Shown: positions 28,061-36,177 of the stretch, piece by piece | Position numbering within the stretch: position 1 is the first letter of the stretch | How the letters are laid out: each line of letters opens with the position of its first letter | Assembly: GCF_000763575.1 (NCBI RefSeq) | Contig: NZ_CP009170.1 | Coordinates: 1,298,501-1,362,500 of the forward strand | DNA: 64,000 bases | Reading direction: 5' to 3' | DNA from: Thermoanaerobacter kivui | Lineage (GTDB): Bacteria > Bacillota > Thermoanaerobacteria > Thermoanaerobacterales > Thermoanaerobacteraceae | Notes under the pieces: generated by a model | What the model was told of the DNA's origin: nothing | The model's input: only the letters and a program-made list of their open reading frames with translations | Database searches by the model: none | Made by a program: the position numbers and the translations under genes

Positions 28061-29269
28061 CTACTTTTTTAACCCCTTTACTATTTTTTCAGTATCTTTT
28101 GCTATCATATATTCCTCATTCGTCGGTATCACCATAACTTTGACTTTTGAATCTTCTGTGGAAATAATTTCTTCTTTGCCTCTCACCTTATTTTTCTCTT
28201 TATCAAGATTAAAGCCCAAATATTCTAAACCATCCAAAATAAATTCCCTCATCTCAGAACTATTTTCTCCAACTCCTGCAGTAAATACAATGACATCAAC
28301 ACCACCCATCGCAGCTACATAAGAACCTATCGTCTTTTTAGCTATGTAAGCAAAAACTTTTAAAGCCAGCATTGCCCTTTTATTGCCTTGTTCAAAAGCA
28401 GCCGCCTGTATATCTCTAAAGTCATTACTTATCCCTGAAATGCCGTATACTCCTGATTTTTTATTTAATATATTTATAACCTCTTCTGCGGTTATCTTTT
28501 CTTTTTCCATTAAGAAAGTTATAATCGAAGGATCAATATTTCCTGACCTTGTACCCATAGCCAGTCCTTCTAAAGGAGTAAACCCCATACTCGTGTCTAT
28601 GGATTTACCTTCTTTTACTGCAGTAATGCTAGATCCATTTCCCAAATGACAAGTGATGATTTTTAAACTTTCAATAGGCTTATTTAATATTTCAGCAGCT
28701 CTCAAAGACACATATTTATGAGAAGTGCCGTGAAATCCATATCTCCTTATTCTGTACTTCTCATAATATTCATAAGGAATTGGGTAAATATAAGCATAGT
28801 CTGGCATTGTCTGATGAAAAGCTGTATCAAAAACAGCCACCATTGGCACATTAGGCATAATCTGCTGGCAAGCTTTAATTCCTTCAATATTGGCGGGATT
28901 GTGTAAAGGAGCAAGGTCAATACACTCTTCCAGTTTTTTTATGACATCTTCATCAATCAATACCGAATCGGTAAAACACTCTCCACCGTGTACCACTCTG
29001 TGACCTACCGCATTTATTTCACTCATATCCTTTAGTACCCCTATTTCCTTATCAACAAGAGCTTCCAACACAATCTGTATAGCCTCTTTGTGGTTTTTCA
29101 TACCCTTTTGTATTTTTACTTTTTCTTTACCATTGACTTGATGAGTTAAAAGAGAATCGTTTATTCCTATTCTCTCAGCTAACCCTTTAGCTAATACTTT
29201 TCCATCTTCCATATCCAATAATTGATATTTTAATGACGAACTTCCACAGTTCATAATTAAAATTTTCAT
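28061..29269 (-). CDS. ackA: Acetate kinase
   Basis: AckA converts acetyl phosphate and ADP to acetate and ATP, the main extra ATP source in saccharolytic anaerobes. The N-terminal [17 protein letters not shown] and later [18 protein letters not shown] and [10 protein letters not shown] are ASKHA-family phosphate and substrate sites. The frame is open to 29311, but ATG at 29269 has GGGAGGCAAAAGTC upstream and gives 402 residues, the family size. It follows pta by 22 bases, forming a pta-ackA operon. Confidence 0.97.
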   Translation of the reverse strand: MKILIMNCGSSSLKYQLLDMEDGKVLAKGLAERIGINDSLLTHQVNGKEKVKIQKGMKNHKEAIQIVLEALVDKEIGVLKDMSEINAVGHRVVHGGECFTDSVLIDEDVIKKLEECIDLAPLHNPANIEGIKACQQIMPNVPMVAVFDTAFHQTMPDYAYIYPIPYEYYEKYRIRRYGFHGTSHKYVSLRAAEILNKPIESLKIITCHLGNGSSITAVKEGKSIDTSMGFTPLEGLAMGTRSGNIDPSIITFLMEKEKITAEEVINILNKKSGVYGISGISNDFRDIQAAAFEQGNKRAMLALKVFAYIAKKTIGSYVAAMGGVDVIVFTAGVGENSSEMREFILDGLEYLGFNLDKEKNKVRGKEEIISTEDSKVKVMVIPTNEEYMIAKDTEKIVKGLKK

Positions 29270-29291
29270 GACTTTTGCCTCCCTCTCTTTT

Positions 29292-30281
29292 TTACCCTTG
29301 AGCTTGTACACAAGTTATTGCAATAACATTAACAATATCTTCCACACTACATCCTCTTGACAAATCATTTATCGGTTTAGCAAGACCTTGAGAAATCGGA
29401 CCTATAGCATTTGCCTTAGCAAGCCGTTGCACTAATTTATAACCGATGTTTCCTGCTTGCAAATCTGGGAAAATAAGCACATTAGCCTTTCCTGCTACAG
29501 GACTTCCCGGAGCTTTTAACTCCCCAACTTCCTTCACTATTGCCGCATCCAATTGTAGCTCACCATCAATTAGCAAATCAGGTGCCAATTCCTTTGCAAT
29601 TTTAGTCGCATTCTTCACCTTATCTACTAATTCATGGTTTGCACTTCCTTTAGTAGAAAAAGACAGCATAGCAATCTTAGGCTCAATGCCTGCAAGAACT
29701 TTTGCAGTATGGGCAGAGGCAATAGCGATTGCTGCAAGTTCTTCTTCCGTCGGATTAGGATTTATAGCACAGTCTGCAAATATAAATACTCCGTCACTTC
29801 CATAATTACAATCGGGTACTTCCATTATAAAAGCGCTTGATACAACTTTAACATTTGGAGCTGTTTTTACGATTTGAAACGCAGGCCTGAATACGTCTGC
29901 CGTAGCGTGAATCGCTCCAGACACCATTCCGTCCACATCACCCAATTTGACCATCATACAGCCATAATACATTGGGTCTTTCATAGCTTCTAAAGCTTGT
30001 TCCTGAGTTACTCCCTTGTTCTTTCGCAAATTATAATATTCCTCTGCATACTTTTCTAAGAGTTGTGACTTTTTAGGGTCTATAATTTCAGCCTTTGAAA
30101 TATCAAGCCCTTGAGCTTTTTCCCTTATTTCATCCACATCTCCCAATAAAACTAGATCTGCTATCCCTTCTTTTATTACCCTTTCAGCAGCTTTTAATGT
30201 CCTCGGTTCACTCCCTTCTGGCAATACAATCCTTTTTTTAGTACTTTTTGCTTTTTGAATAATACTTTCCATTACAGACAT
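29292..30281 (-). CDS. pta: Phosphate acetyltransferase
   Basis: Pta makes acetyl phosphate from acetyl-CoA and phosphate. The 329-residue short form shows [34 protein letters not shown] and the C-terminal [18 protein letters not shown], all family signatures. The ATG at 30281 follows AAAGGAGATAGTAAA. It is divergent from tmcAL; the 128-base gap contains the tmcAL promoter and, presumably, its own. Confidence 0.97.
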   Translation of the reverse strand: MSVMESIIQKAKSTKKRIVLPEGSEPRTLKAAERVIKEGIADLVLLGDVDEIREKAQGLDISKAEIIDPKKSQLLEKYAEEYYNLRKNKGVTQEQALEAMKDPMYYGCMMVKLGDVDGMVSGAIHATADVFRPAFQIVKTAPNVKVVSSAFIMEVPDCNYGSDGVFIFADCAINPNPTEEELAAIAIASAHTAKVLAGIEPKIAMLSFSTKGSANHELVDKVKNATKIAKELAPDLLIDGELQLDAAIVKEVGELKAPGSPVAGKANVLIFPDLQAGNIGYKLVQRLAKANAIGPISQGLAKPINDLSRGCSVEDIVNVIAITCVQAQG

Positions 30282-30339
30282 TTTACTATCTCCTTTCTAC
30301 CTAAATATTTACCAAATATATTGTATACACAGTTCCTAT

Positions 30340-30368
30340 TTTACATTTTATCATATTTTATATAAAAT
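30340..30368 (+). promoter_or_regulatory. Promoter of tmcAL
   Basis: TTTACA (30340-30345), a 17-base spacer and TAAAAT (30363-30368) precede tmcAL by about 40 bases and fit a sigma-A promoter. Confidence 0.65.
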
Positions 30369-30409
30369 AGTAAGTACATCTTAAAAATTTTTTGAAAGGG
30401 TAATGGAAG

Positions 30410-31612
30410 ATGAAAATCTTAGGTGTCATTGTAGAGTACAATCCTTTACATAACGGCCATCTTTACCATTTACAAGCTTCAAAAAGTTTAAGCAACTGTG
30501 ACTATACTGTTGCAGTGATGAGTGGAAATTTTGTGCAAAGAGGAGAACCTGCGATAGTGGACAAATGGAAAAGAACTCTGATGGCTCTAAAAGCTGGTAT
30601 AGACTTAGTAATTGAACTGCCCGTTGTTTATGCTACTTCTACGGCAGAAAATTTTGCGTATGGTGCTGTCAAACTTTTAGACTCTTTAAACGTAATAGAT
30701 TACTTGTGTTTTGGCAGTGAACGAGGTAATATAGAAGAATTATTAGAAATTGTACAAATACTGGTAGAAGAACCTCCCCCATACAAACAAGCTTTAAAAG
30801 AATATTTAAAAAATGGTATAACTTTTGCAAAAGCTCGTGAATTAGCATTAAAAAAAGTTATAAATAATGAAATAGAGAAAATTTTGCAAACTTCCAACAA
30901 CATCTTAGCGATAGAATATCTTAAATCTTTAAAAAAATTGAAAAGCCCTATTAAGCCTCTTACAATTAAAAGAAAAGGACCTTTATACACCTCCTTAGAA
31001 CTCAAAGGAGAATTTGCCAGTGCTTCTTCAATAAGAAAACACATTTTTGATAGAGGTTTAAAAGATGTCGAAAATTATATTCCAAATTTCACTAAAGAAA
31101 TCTTAAAAGAGTCTTTTTTAAAAGGCGAAGGGCCCGTATCTTTTGAAGAATTTTCTAAAATCCTCATATACAAATTGAGAAGCAAAGCTCCTCTTGAGGA
31201 TATATTTGACGTATCTGAAGGTTTAGAAAACAAAATTTACAAAGCTTCTCAGTTGACAAATCGCATTGATGAACTGATAAAATTAATCAAATCAAAAAGG
31301 TATACAGAGAGCAGAATAAGACATATTTTAACCCACCTTTTGCTTAATATTGACAAAAAAATCTTTGAAGAATTTGACGGGCCTAACTACATACGAATAT
31401 TAGGATTCAATAAAAAGGGAATAGAAATACTAAAAGAGATTAAGAAAAAATCACAATTACCCATAATTACAAAAATCTCTCATTACAAAAGAAAATTAAA
31501 TAACGTTAAAATGTTTGAAAAAGACTTGTTTGCTACTGATGTTTACACCTTAGCTTACAAAAATTCCTCTATAACCGGCTTGGACTTTAAGCATCCCATA
31601 ATAAAAATTTAA
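30410..31612 (+). CDS. tmcAL: tRNA-Met cytidine acetate ligase TmcAL (YlbM, UPF0348)
   Basis: TmcAL uses ATP and acetate to make N4-acetylcytidine at the wobble base of elongator tRNA-Met. The nucleotidylyltransferase-type HxGH motif is in VEYNPLHNGHLYHL (about residues 8-21), followed by VAVMSGNFVQRGEP. The length of 400 residues is normal. It is on the plus strand, divergent from pta-ackA and yceD, as ylbM is divergent from ylbN-rpmF in Bacillus. An acetate-using enzyme beside acetate kinase is suggestive but may be chance. Confidence 0.93.
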   Translation: MKILGVIVEYNPLHNGHLYHLQASKSLSNCDYTVAVMSGNFVQRGEPAIVDKWKRTLMALKAGIDLVIELPVVYATSTAENFAYGAVKLLDSLNVIDYLCFGSERGNIEELLEIVQILVEEPPPYKQALKEYLKNGITFAKARELALKKVINNEIEKILQTSNNILAIEYLKSLKKLKSPIKPLTIKRKGPLYTSLELKGEFASASSIRKHIFDRGLKDVENYIPNFTKEILKESFLKGEGPVSFEEFSKILIYKLRSKAPLEDIFDVSEGLENKIYKASQLTNRIDELIKLIKSKRYTESRIRHILTHLLLNIDKKIFEEFDGPNYIRILGFNKKGIEILKEIKKKSQLPIITKISHYKRKLNNVKMFEKDLFATDVYTLAYKNSSITGLDFKHPIIKI

Positions 31613-31683
31613 CCCACCAATCATTTTTAGCCTTTTTTCTAAATAAACATAATAGTGAAACCAAAACAAGGTGGGGATAAGTT

Positions 31684-32865
31684 TTGAGAAACACTCTTTT
31701 AAATATTTTTATCGCTCTTTTAATTTTAATGGTTCTCTCTTTGATAATATTCCCTAAAAATGCTTTAGAAGCCGCCAAAGGCGGAATAAACCTTTGGCTT
31801 TTTACTATTACCCCTTCCTTGCTTCCCTTTTTTATCGGTTCAGAACTTTTTTTACAGTTAGGTGTTGTTCACTTTTTGGGTACTTTTTTAGAGCCTATTA
31901 TGCGGCCTTTATTTAAAGTGCCTGGCAGTGGTTCTTTTGCAATGGCGATAGGATATACATCAGGATATCCCGTAGGTGCTCAAATAATTTCCAGACTATG
32001 GGAAGAAAAATTGTGCACTACCGAAGAAGCAGAGAGGCTTATGTCCTTTTGCAACAATTCAGGCCCTTTATTTATGTTAGGAGCTGTAGCCATTGGAATG
32101 TTTAATAGCCCAAAAATCGGGTATGTAATTATGGCATCCAATTATTTAGCAGCTATAACAACAGGATTGCTTTTTCATTTTTACAAGAAGAATAGCTATA
32201 CAAACTCTCCTCCTTCAAAAAACCTTATAAAATCTGCCTTTGACAAAATGTATCACACAAGAGCACAAAACAAAAAAAGCTTTAGCGCAATTTTGTCAGA
32301 TGCTGTATCTAAATCCATGAACACAATCATAATGATTGGAGGATATATAGTATTTTTTTCAGTAATAATTGAATTTTTAAAATTATATAAAATATTAGAT
32401 TTGCTGAGTTATTTTATATCTCCGCTATTTTCTTTAATAGGCTTTGACAAAAATGTTATACCTTCTTTTTTAAGCGGTTTATTAGAAATTACCGTCGGTT
32501 CAAATTTAATAAGCCAATCTCCAGCTCCAATAGAACAAAAAGTAATATTGGTAAGTGCTATAATAGCTTGGGGAGGAGTTTCAATACACGGTCAAGTACT
32601 AAGTGTAATAGCAAAAACCAAAATAAAATATTTCCCCTATTTAATCGCAAAAACACTTCAATTTTTTCTCGCAGCAGCATATTCTTATGTGATATTGTCT
32701 TTTGTTAAAATACAAGAGGAAAACATTAGCATAAATGTTTTTAACCAATTCAGCTACAAAAACGCATGGAATCTATTTCAAAATTCCTCTCTAATTTTTA
32801 CAATAACCACCATAATATTTATATTCTTTGCTATAGCAGCAAGATTACATCAACACCAAACATAA
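31684..32865 (+). CDS. ylbJ: Sporulation integral membrane protein YlbJ
   Basis: YlbJ is a polytopic membrane protein needed for normal spore cortex or heat resistance in Bacillus. The 393-residue product has about eight to ten hydrophobic segments, and the family's paired nucleoside-recognition (Gate) type half-repeats: GSGSFAMAIGYTSGYPVGAQ and CNNSGPLFMLGAVAIGMF in the first half, SGLLEITVGSNLIS in the second. The start is TTG at 31684 behind GGTGGGGATAAGT. Its stop abuts the stop of the next, opposite gene with no gap. Confidence 0.9.
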   Translation: MRNTLLNIFIALLILMVLSLIIFPKNALEAAKGGINLWLFTITPSLLPFFIGSELFLQLGVVHFLGTFLEPIMRPLFKVPGSGSFAMAIGYTSGYPVGAQIISRLWEEKLCTTEEAERLMSFCNNSGPLFMLGAVAIGMFNSPKIGYVIMASNYLAAITTGLLFHFYKKNSYTNSPPSKNLIKSAFDKMYHTRAQNKKSFSAILSDAVSKSMNTIIMIGGYIVFFSVIIEFLKLYKILDLLSYFISPLFSLIGFDKNVIPSFLSGLLEITVGSNLISQSPAPIEQKVILVSAIIAWGGVSIHGQVLSVIAKTKIKYFPYLIAKTLQFFLAAAYSYVILSFVKIQEENISINVFNQFSYKNAWNLFQNSSLIFTITTIIFIFFAIAARLHQHQT

Positions 32866-33330
32866 TCACTTTGTTCCTCGCAATTCCTCTCTGTTTTTCT
32901 TAATTGTCTCTAATATATTAGTTATCTCTGCTTCGATTTTAGCAAGTAACTCGTCAGCGTATTCCCTACTTCCCAGCCTTATTTCTTTTGCATTTGCCTG
33001 AGCTGCAGAAATAATTTCTGCAGCCGTTTTTTCTGCTCTTTTCACTATTTCACTTTCATTTACCATTTCATTAATCTTTTGTTCAGCATCTTTTATTATT
33101 GTTTCTGCATCTTGTTGGGCATCAAGAAGAATTCTCTGCCTTTCTTGCTTTATCCATTCAGCTCTTTTAAATTCATCCGGCAATTTTATTCGAATTTGCT
33201 TTATCAAATCCAGTATTTCTTCTTTACTTACAATAGCCTTATTAGAAAGCGGAATTGTAGAACTTCTTTCGATTATGTCTTCAAGTTCATCCAAAAGGTT
33301 AAAGACCTCAAGATCTCCAATATTGGACAA
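32866..33330 (-). CDS. Conserved coiled-coil protein, ATP synthase b-subunit-like
   Basis: The 154-residue protein is rich in Glu, Lys, Ala and Ile, with a predicted long helix from about residue 50 onward (RILLDAQQDAETIIKDAEQ, KTAAEIISAAQANAKEI) that resembles the stalk of F-type ATPase b or E subunits and DivIVA-type coils. No transmembrane segment is visible. Related sequences accompany coaD in Clostridia. I cannot assign a function. The start is TTG at 33330 behind AAAGGGGG. It follows coaD by 21 bases and ends against ylbJ. Confidence 0.8.
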   Translation of the reverse strand: MSNIGDLEVFNLLDELEDIIERSSTIPLSNKAIVSKEEILDLIKQIRIKLPDEFKRAEWIKQERQRILLDAQQDAETIIKDAEQKINEMVNESEIVKRAEKTAAEIISAAQANAKEIRLGSREYADELLAKIEAEITNILETIKKNREELRGTK

Positions 33331-33351
33331 AAATAAAACCCCCTTTAAACG

Positions 33352-33831
33352 TTACTCTTTAAATTTTTCTATTAGCTTTTGAGCAACTAAATCCGGCACA
33401 AATTCAGAAAGACATCCACCAAACTGCGCAATTTCCTTCACCACGCTGGAGCTTAAATAACCATATTTTGCATTTGTCATTAAAAAAATTGTTTCAACAG
33501 AAGGATTTAACTTTTTATTAATCAGAGCCATTTGAAATTCATATTCAAAATCAGAAACCATTCTTAAGCCTTTTATTATAGCATTAGCATTCACTTTTTT
33601 TGCATAATCAACTAATAATCCATCAAAATAATCTACTTGTACATTTGGAATATCTTGTGTCACAGCCTTTAGAAGCTCTACTCTTTCCTCTATTGAAAAT
33701 AAAGGTTTTTTAGCCGGATTTAAAAGTACAGCAACAATCAATTTATCAAACAAAAGCGCACTTCTTTTTATAATATCGATGTGACCGTATGTAACCGGAT
33801 CAAAACTTCCTGGATAAATCGCCGTCTTCAT
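33352..33831 (-). CDS. coaD: Phosphopantetheine adenylyltransferase
   Basis: CoaD adenylates 4'-phosphopantetheine, the penultimate step of CoA synthesis. The substrate motif [19 protein letters not shown] (residues 5-23) includes the T/HxGH signature as TYGH, and the later [18 protein letters not shown] is the usual ISSS-type loop. The length of 159 residues is normal. Its ATG overlaps the rsmD end by 4 bases; rsmD-coaD is a common operon. Confidence 0.97.
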   Translation of the reverse strand: MKTAIYPGSFDPVTYGHIDIIKRSALLFDKLIVAVLLNPAKKPLFSIEERVELLKAVTQDIPNVQVDYFDGLLVDYAKKVNANAIIKGLRMVSDFEYEFQMALINKKLNPSVETIFLMTNAKYGYLSSSVVKEIAQFGGCLSEFVPDLVAQKLIEKFKE

Positions 33832-34382
33832 AATTCCTCCTTATAAAACGAAAGTATTGTCTTCCCGTATTTTTTCTCCCTTGCCTTAATTAAACTCCCA
33901 TATTTCTCTTTAAGTTCATCGTTTTTATGATGCTCTGCTATGACTATACCACCTTCTTTTAAAATTTTACATGAACTAATTTTTATGAGAGTTTTTTCTG
34001 CAAGGTTTTGATAATAAGGGGGGTCTAAAAATATTATATCAAACTTTGTATTATTTTTGTCTAACATTTCAATAGCTTCTAATGCATCTTTATGAAAAAG
34101 TTTTGAAACTCCCAGTAAATTCAAAATACTTAAGTTGTCTTTTATACATCTAACACTTTTAACACTTTTGTCGACAAAGTAACAAAATTGAGCACCTCTG
34201 CTTAAAGCCTCTATCCCAATGTTTCCTGTACCAGCAAACAAATCTAAAAATACACTATCACTAATCTTAGTTCCCAAAATATTAAATAGAGATTCTTTTA
34301 CTCTGTCAGAAGTAGGCCTTATGTCATCTCCCTTTATCGATTTTACTTTTCTGCCTTTTAGCTCACCAGCAATCACCCTCAA
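33828..34382 (-). CDS. rsmD: 16S rRNA (guanine-966-N2)-methyltransferase
   Basis: RsmD methylates G966 of 16S rRNA. The SAM-binding motif [19 protein letters not shown] and the catalytic DPPYYQN (a N/DPPY motif) are clear. TTG at 34382 gives the family start [15 protein letters not shown], with GGGGGGTATTATC as ribosome site; a further upstream TTG at 34403 is less likely. A promoter lies at 34408-34436. Confidence 0.95.
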   Translation of the reverse strand: MRVIAGELKGRKVKSIKGDDIRPTSDRVKESLFNILGTKISDSVFLDLFAGTGNIGIEALSRGAQFCYFVDKSVKSVRCIKDNLSILNLLGVSKLFHKDALEAIEMLDKNNTKFDIIFLDPPYYQNLAEKTLIKISSCKILKEGGIVIAEHHKNDELKEKYGSLIKAREKKYGKTILSFYKEEL

Positions 34383-34407
34383 GATAATACCCCCCACTTT
34401 CAAAATT

Positions 34408-34436
34408 ATTTTAACATATTTTTTAAAATATCACAA
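34408..34436 (-). promoter_or_regulatory. Promoter of rsmD-coaD
   Basis: On the minus strand TTGTGA (34436-34431), a 17-base spacer and TAAAAT (34413-34408) lie about 25 bases upstream of the rsmD start. Confidence 0.6.
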
Positions 34437-34524
34437 AAGAATGTATAAATTTTTTGAACGTGGTAAATAATATTTATGGGAACAAAAATTTCCCCAAAAT
34501 TCTTCCTTCAATTTCTCCTCTCCC

Positions 34525-34550
34525 AATCCAGGTAGGCGACTACCTGGATT
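34525..34550. other. Orphan hairpin with GNRA-type loop
   Basis: AATCCAGGTAG and CTACCTGGATT form a perfect 11-bp stem around GCGA on the plus strand. No T-run follows directly on either strand (AAAAATTTTT follows on the plus side). It sits between the SASP terminator and the rsmD promoter, belonging to no visible gene. Confidence 0.55.
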
Positions 34551-34555
34551 AAAAA

Positions 34556-34590
34556 TTTTTAAAAGGGCAACCGTCAAGATTGCCCTTTTT
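34556..34590 (-). terminator. Terminator after the first SASP gene
   Basis: AAAAGGGCAA and TTGCCCTTTT form a 10-bp stem with a nine-base loop about 15 bases past the SASP stop. It has T-rich ends on both strands and could work in either direction. Confidence 0.75.
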
Positions 34591-34604
34591 ATATATTTCT
34601 AAAT

Positions 34605-34832
34605 TTATTTCCAAGTGCCTTTGCTCGCCATCTGACTTTCTGCCATTTGTATCATCTTTCTAACCATGTGGCCACCTACAGCACCGCAATCACGGGATGT
34701 AAGTGTTCCCCAATAACCATCAGCTGGAGGAGTTATTCCTAATTCATTTGCTATTTCGTATTTCCATTGGCTCATAACTTGCTTGGCTTCCTTCACAACA
34801 AGAGGATTTCTTGTTTCTGAACCTACAGCCAT
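34605..34832 (-). CDS. Alpha/beta-type small acid-soluble spore protein, copy 1
   Basis: Alpha/beta SASPs coat spore DNA, protect it from UV and heat, and are degraded at germination. The 75-residue protein has the GPR protease site in WKYEIANELGI (cut within the Glu-Ile-Ala) and the family core NPLVVKEAKQVMSQ and GYWGTLTSRDCGAVGGHMVR. The ATG at 34832 has GGAGGTGATTAAA upstream; an earlier GTG overlaps that site. It is almost identical to the next gene. A sigma-G promoter would be expected, but I see no clear match. Confidence 0.96.
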   Translation of the reverse strand: MAVGSETRNPLVVKEAKQVMSQWKYEIANELGITPPADGYWGTLTSRDCGAVGGHMVRKMIQMAESQMASKGTWK

Positions 34833-34925
34833 TTTAATCACCTCCTAAAACTTATTCCATTATTAATTTATCCACCTATAGTCGTTATATACATGTAAAC
34901 AATTGCTATATATGCTTGTTTTAAT

Positions 34926-34958
34926 AAAAAAGGATATCCACAAGGGATATCCTTTTTT
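34926..34958 (-). terminator. Terminator after the second SASP gene
   Basis: AAAAAAGGATATCC and GGATATCCTTTTTT form a 14-bp stem with a five-base loop, about 17 bases past the stop of SASP copy 2. It is symmetrical and could act on both strands. Confidence 0.9.
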
Positions 34959-34974
34959 ATATATTCATATATAT

Positions 34975-35202
34975 TTATTTCCAAGTGCCTTTGCTCGCCA
35001 TCTGACTTTCTGCCATTTGTATCATCTTTCTAACCATGTGGCCACCTACAGCACCGCAATCACGGGATGTAAGTGTTCCCCAATAACCATCAGCTGGAGG
35101 AGTTATTCCTAATTCTCTTGCTATTTCATATTTCCATTGGCTCATAACTTGCTTGGCTTCCTTCACAACAAGAGGATTTCTTGTTTCTGAACCTGCAGCC
35201 AT
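34975..35202 (-). CDS. Alpha/beta-type small acid-soluble spore protein, copy 2
   Basis: Same family and length (75 residues) as the gene at 34605-34832. The two proteins differ only at Val3/Ala3 and at Asn/Arg just after the GPR cleavage site (EIAN versus EIAR). The ATG at 35202 has GGAGGTGATTAAA upstream. Each copy has its own terminator and its own distinct upstream region, so they are separate transcription units. Confidence 0.96.
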   Translation of the reverse strand: MAAGSETRNPLVVKEAKQVMSQWKYEIARELGITPPADGYWGTLTSRDCGAVGGHMVRKMIQMAESQMASKGTWK

Positions 35203-35317
35203 TTTAATCACCTCCATTTGTTTTTGTATTATTAATTTAACCAAAATGCTGTTTTATAAACTATAAATTTGTTCTCAAAAATGTATAAAGGTGATTAAAA
35301 TGGCAAATAATAAAAAA

Positions 35318-36160
35318 TTATTTTTCTTCAAAAAACACTCCCACTGCCGCTGGTCCTGCGTGAGTACCTATTCCACAACTGGCTCTTGACCTTATAAAAT
35401 TAGTTATTCCCAGTTCATTTCGCAAAGCTATTTCTATTTCATTTAAAAATTCCTGTTGATCTGTGTGAATCAATCCCACTTCTCTTTCTTTAAAATCCAC
35501 ACCTGTATTTTTCATATAATCAATTATCCAGCGTATCACCTTTTTCTGTCCACGCACTTTATCTACTATTTTTAACTCGCCATCTTCATTCATCAAAATA
35601 GGCTTTATACTTAAAATATTGCCTAAAAACGCTTGCGTTTTGGGTAAACGTCCTCCTCTATACAAATAATCTAAAGAATCAAACGCCATGATATATCTGA
35701 TTTTTGGAATCAAATCATAAATTTTTTGAACAATCTCTTCCTTGCTAAAACCTGCAACAGCCATTTTTGCCGCTTGAAGAACAAGGAAACCATTTCCCAA
35801 CGAATAGTGCCTCGAATCAATAACTTCAACCCTTTTTGCATCCACCATATCTTTTGCAATGACAGCAGATTGATAAGTCCCACTCAATTTTGAAGATAGT
35901 ATTATCGCAATTATGTAATCATAACTTTTGAGTAAATCATTAAAAACATCTATAAACTCTACTGGAGAAACTTGTGAAGTTGTAGGCAATTTTCCTTCCT
36001 TTAGAAGTTTATAAAATACTTCTTTTGTCAAATCAACACCGTCTTTATACGCTACACCTTCTATGTTAATAGTTAAAGGCACCACAAATATTCCATAAGT
36101 TTTTATCAAATCCTCCGGAATATCCGATAAACTGTCAGTTACAATTGCTATCTTTTCCAT
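35318..36160 (-). CDS. DegV family protein, probable fatty-acid-binding subunit (FakB type)
   Basis: DegV proteins bind a fatty acid; in Staphylococcus FakB presents it to the kinase FakA, which makes acyl-phosphate. The 280-residue protein has IAVTDSLSDIPEDLI at the N-terminus, TTSQVSPVEFIDVF, ILSSKLSGTYQSAV (fatty-acid carboxylate-binding Ser/Thr region) and the C-terminal GIGTHAGPAAVGVFF. It follows recG by 17 bases, and fakA lies two genes upstream in the same operon, which supports the FakB role; the actual fatty acid is unknown. Confidence 0.9.
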   Translation of the reverse strand: MEKIAIVTDSLSDIPEDLIKTYGIFVVPLTINIEGVAYKDGVDLTKEVFYKLLKEGKLPTTSQVSPVEFIDVFNDLLKSYDYIIAIILSSKLSGTYQSAVIAKDMVDAKRVEVIDSRHYSLGNGFLVLQAAKMAVAGFSKEEIVQKIYDLIPKIRYIMAFDSLDYLYRGGRLPKTQAFLGNILSIKPILMNEDGELKIVDKVRGQKKVIRWIIDYMKNTGVDFKEREVGLIHTDQQEFLNEIEIALRNELGITNFIRSRASCGIGTHAGPAAVGVFFEEK

Positions 36161-36177
36161 ACTACTATTCTCCTTCT

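Noticed and set aside
31611..31677. CCCACC...GGTGGG pairing between tmcAL and ylbJ
   Set aside because: The arms are six bases and more than 50 bases apart, and one is the ylbJ ribosome site; likely chance.
34833..34925. Sigma-G promoter for SASP copy 1
   Set aside because: GCATA and GTATA boxes exist but no partner -10 box matches CATACTA well at 17-18 bases, so I do not list it.
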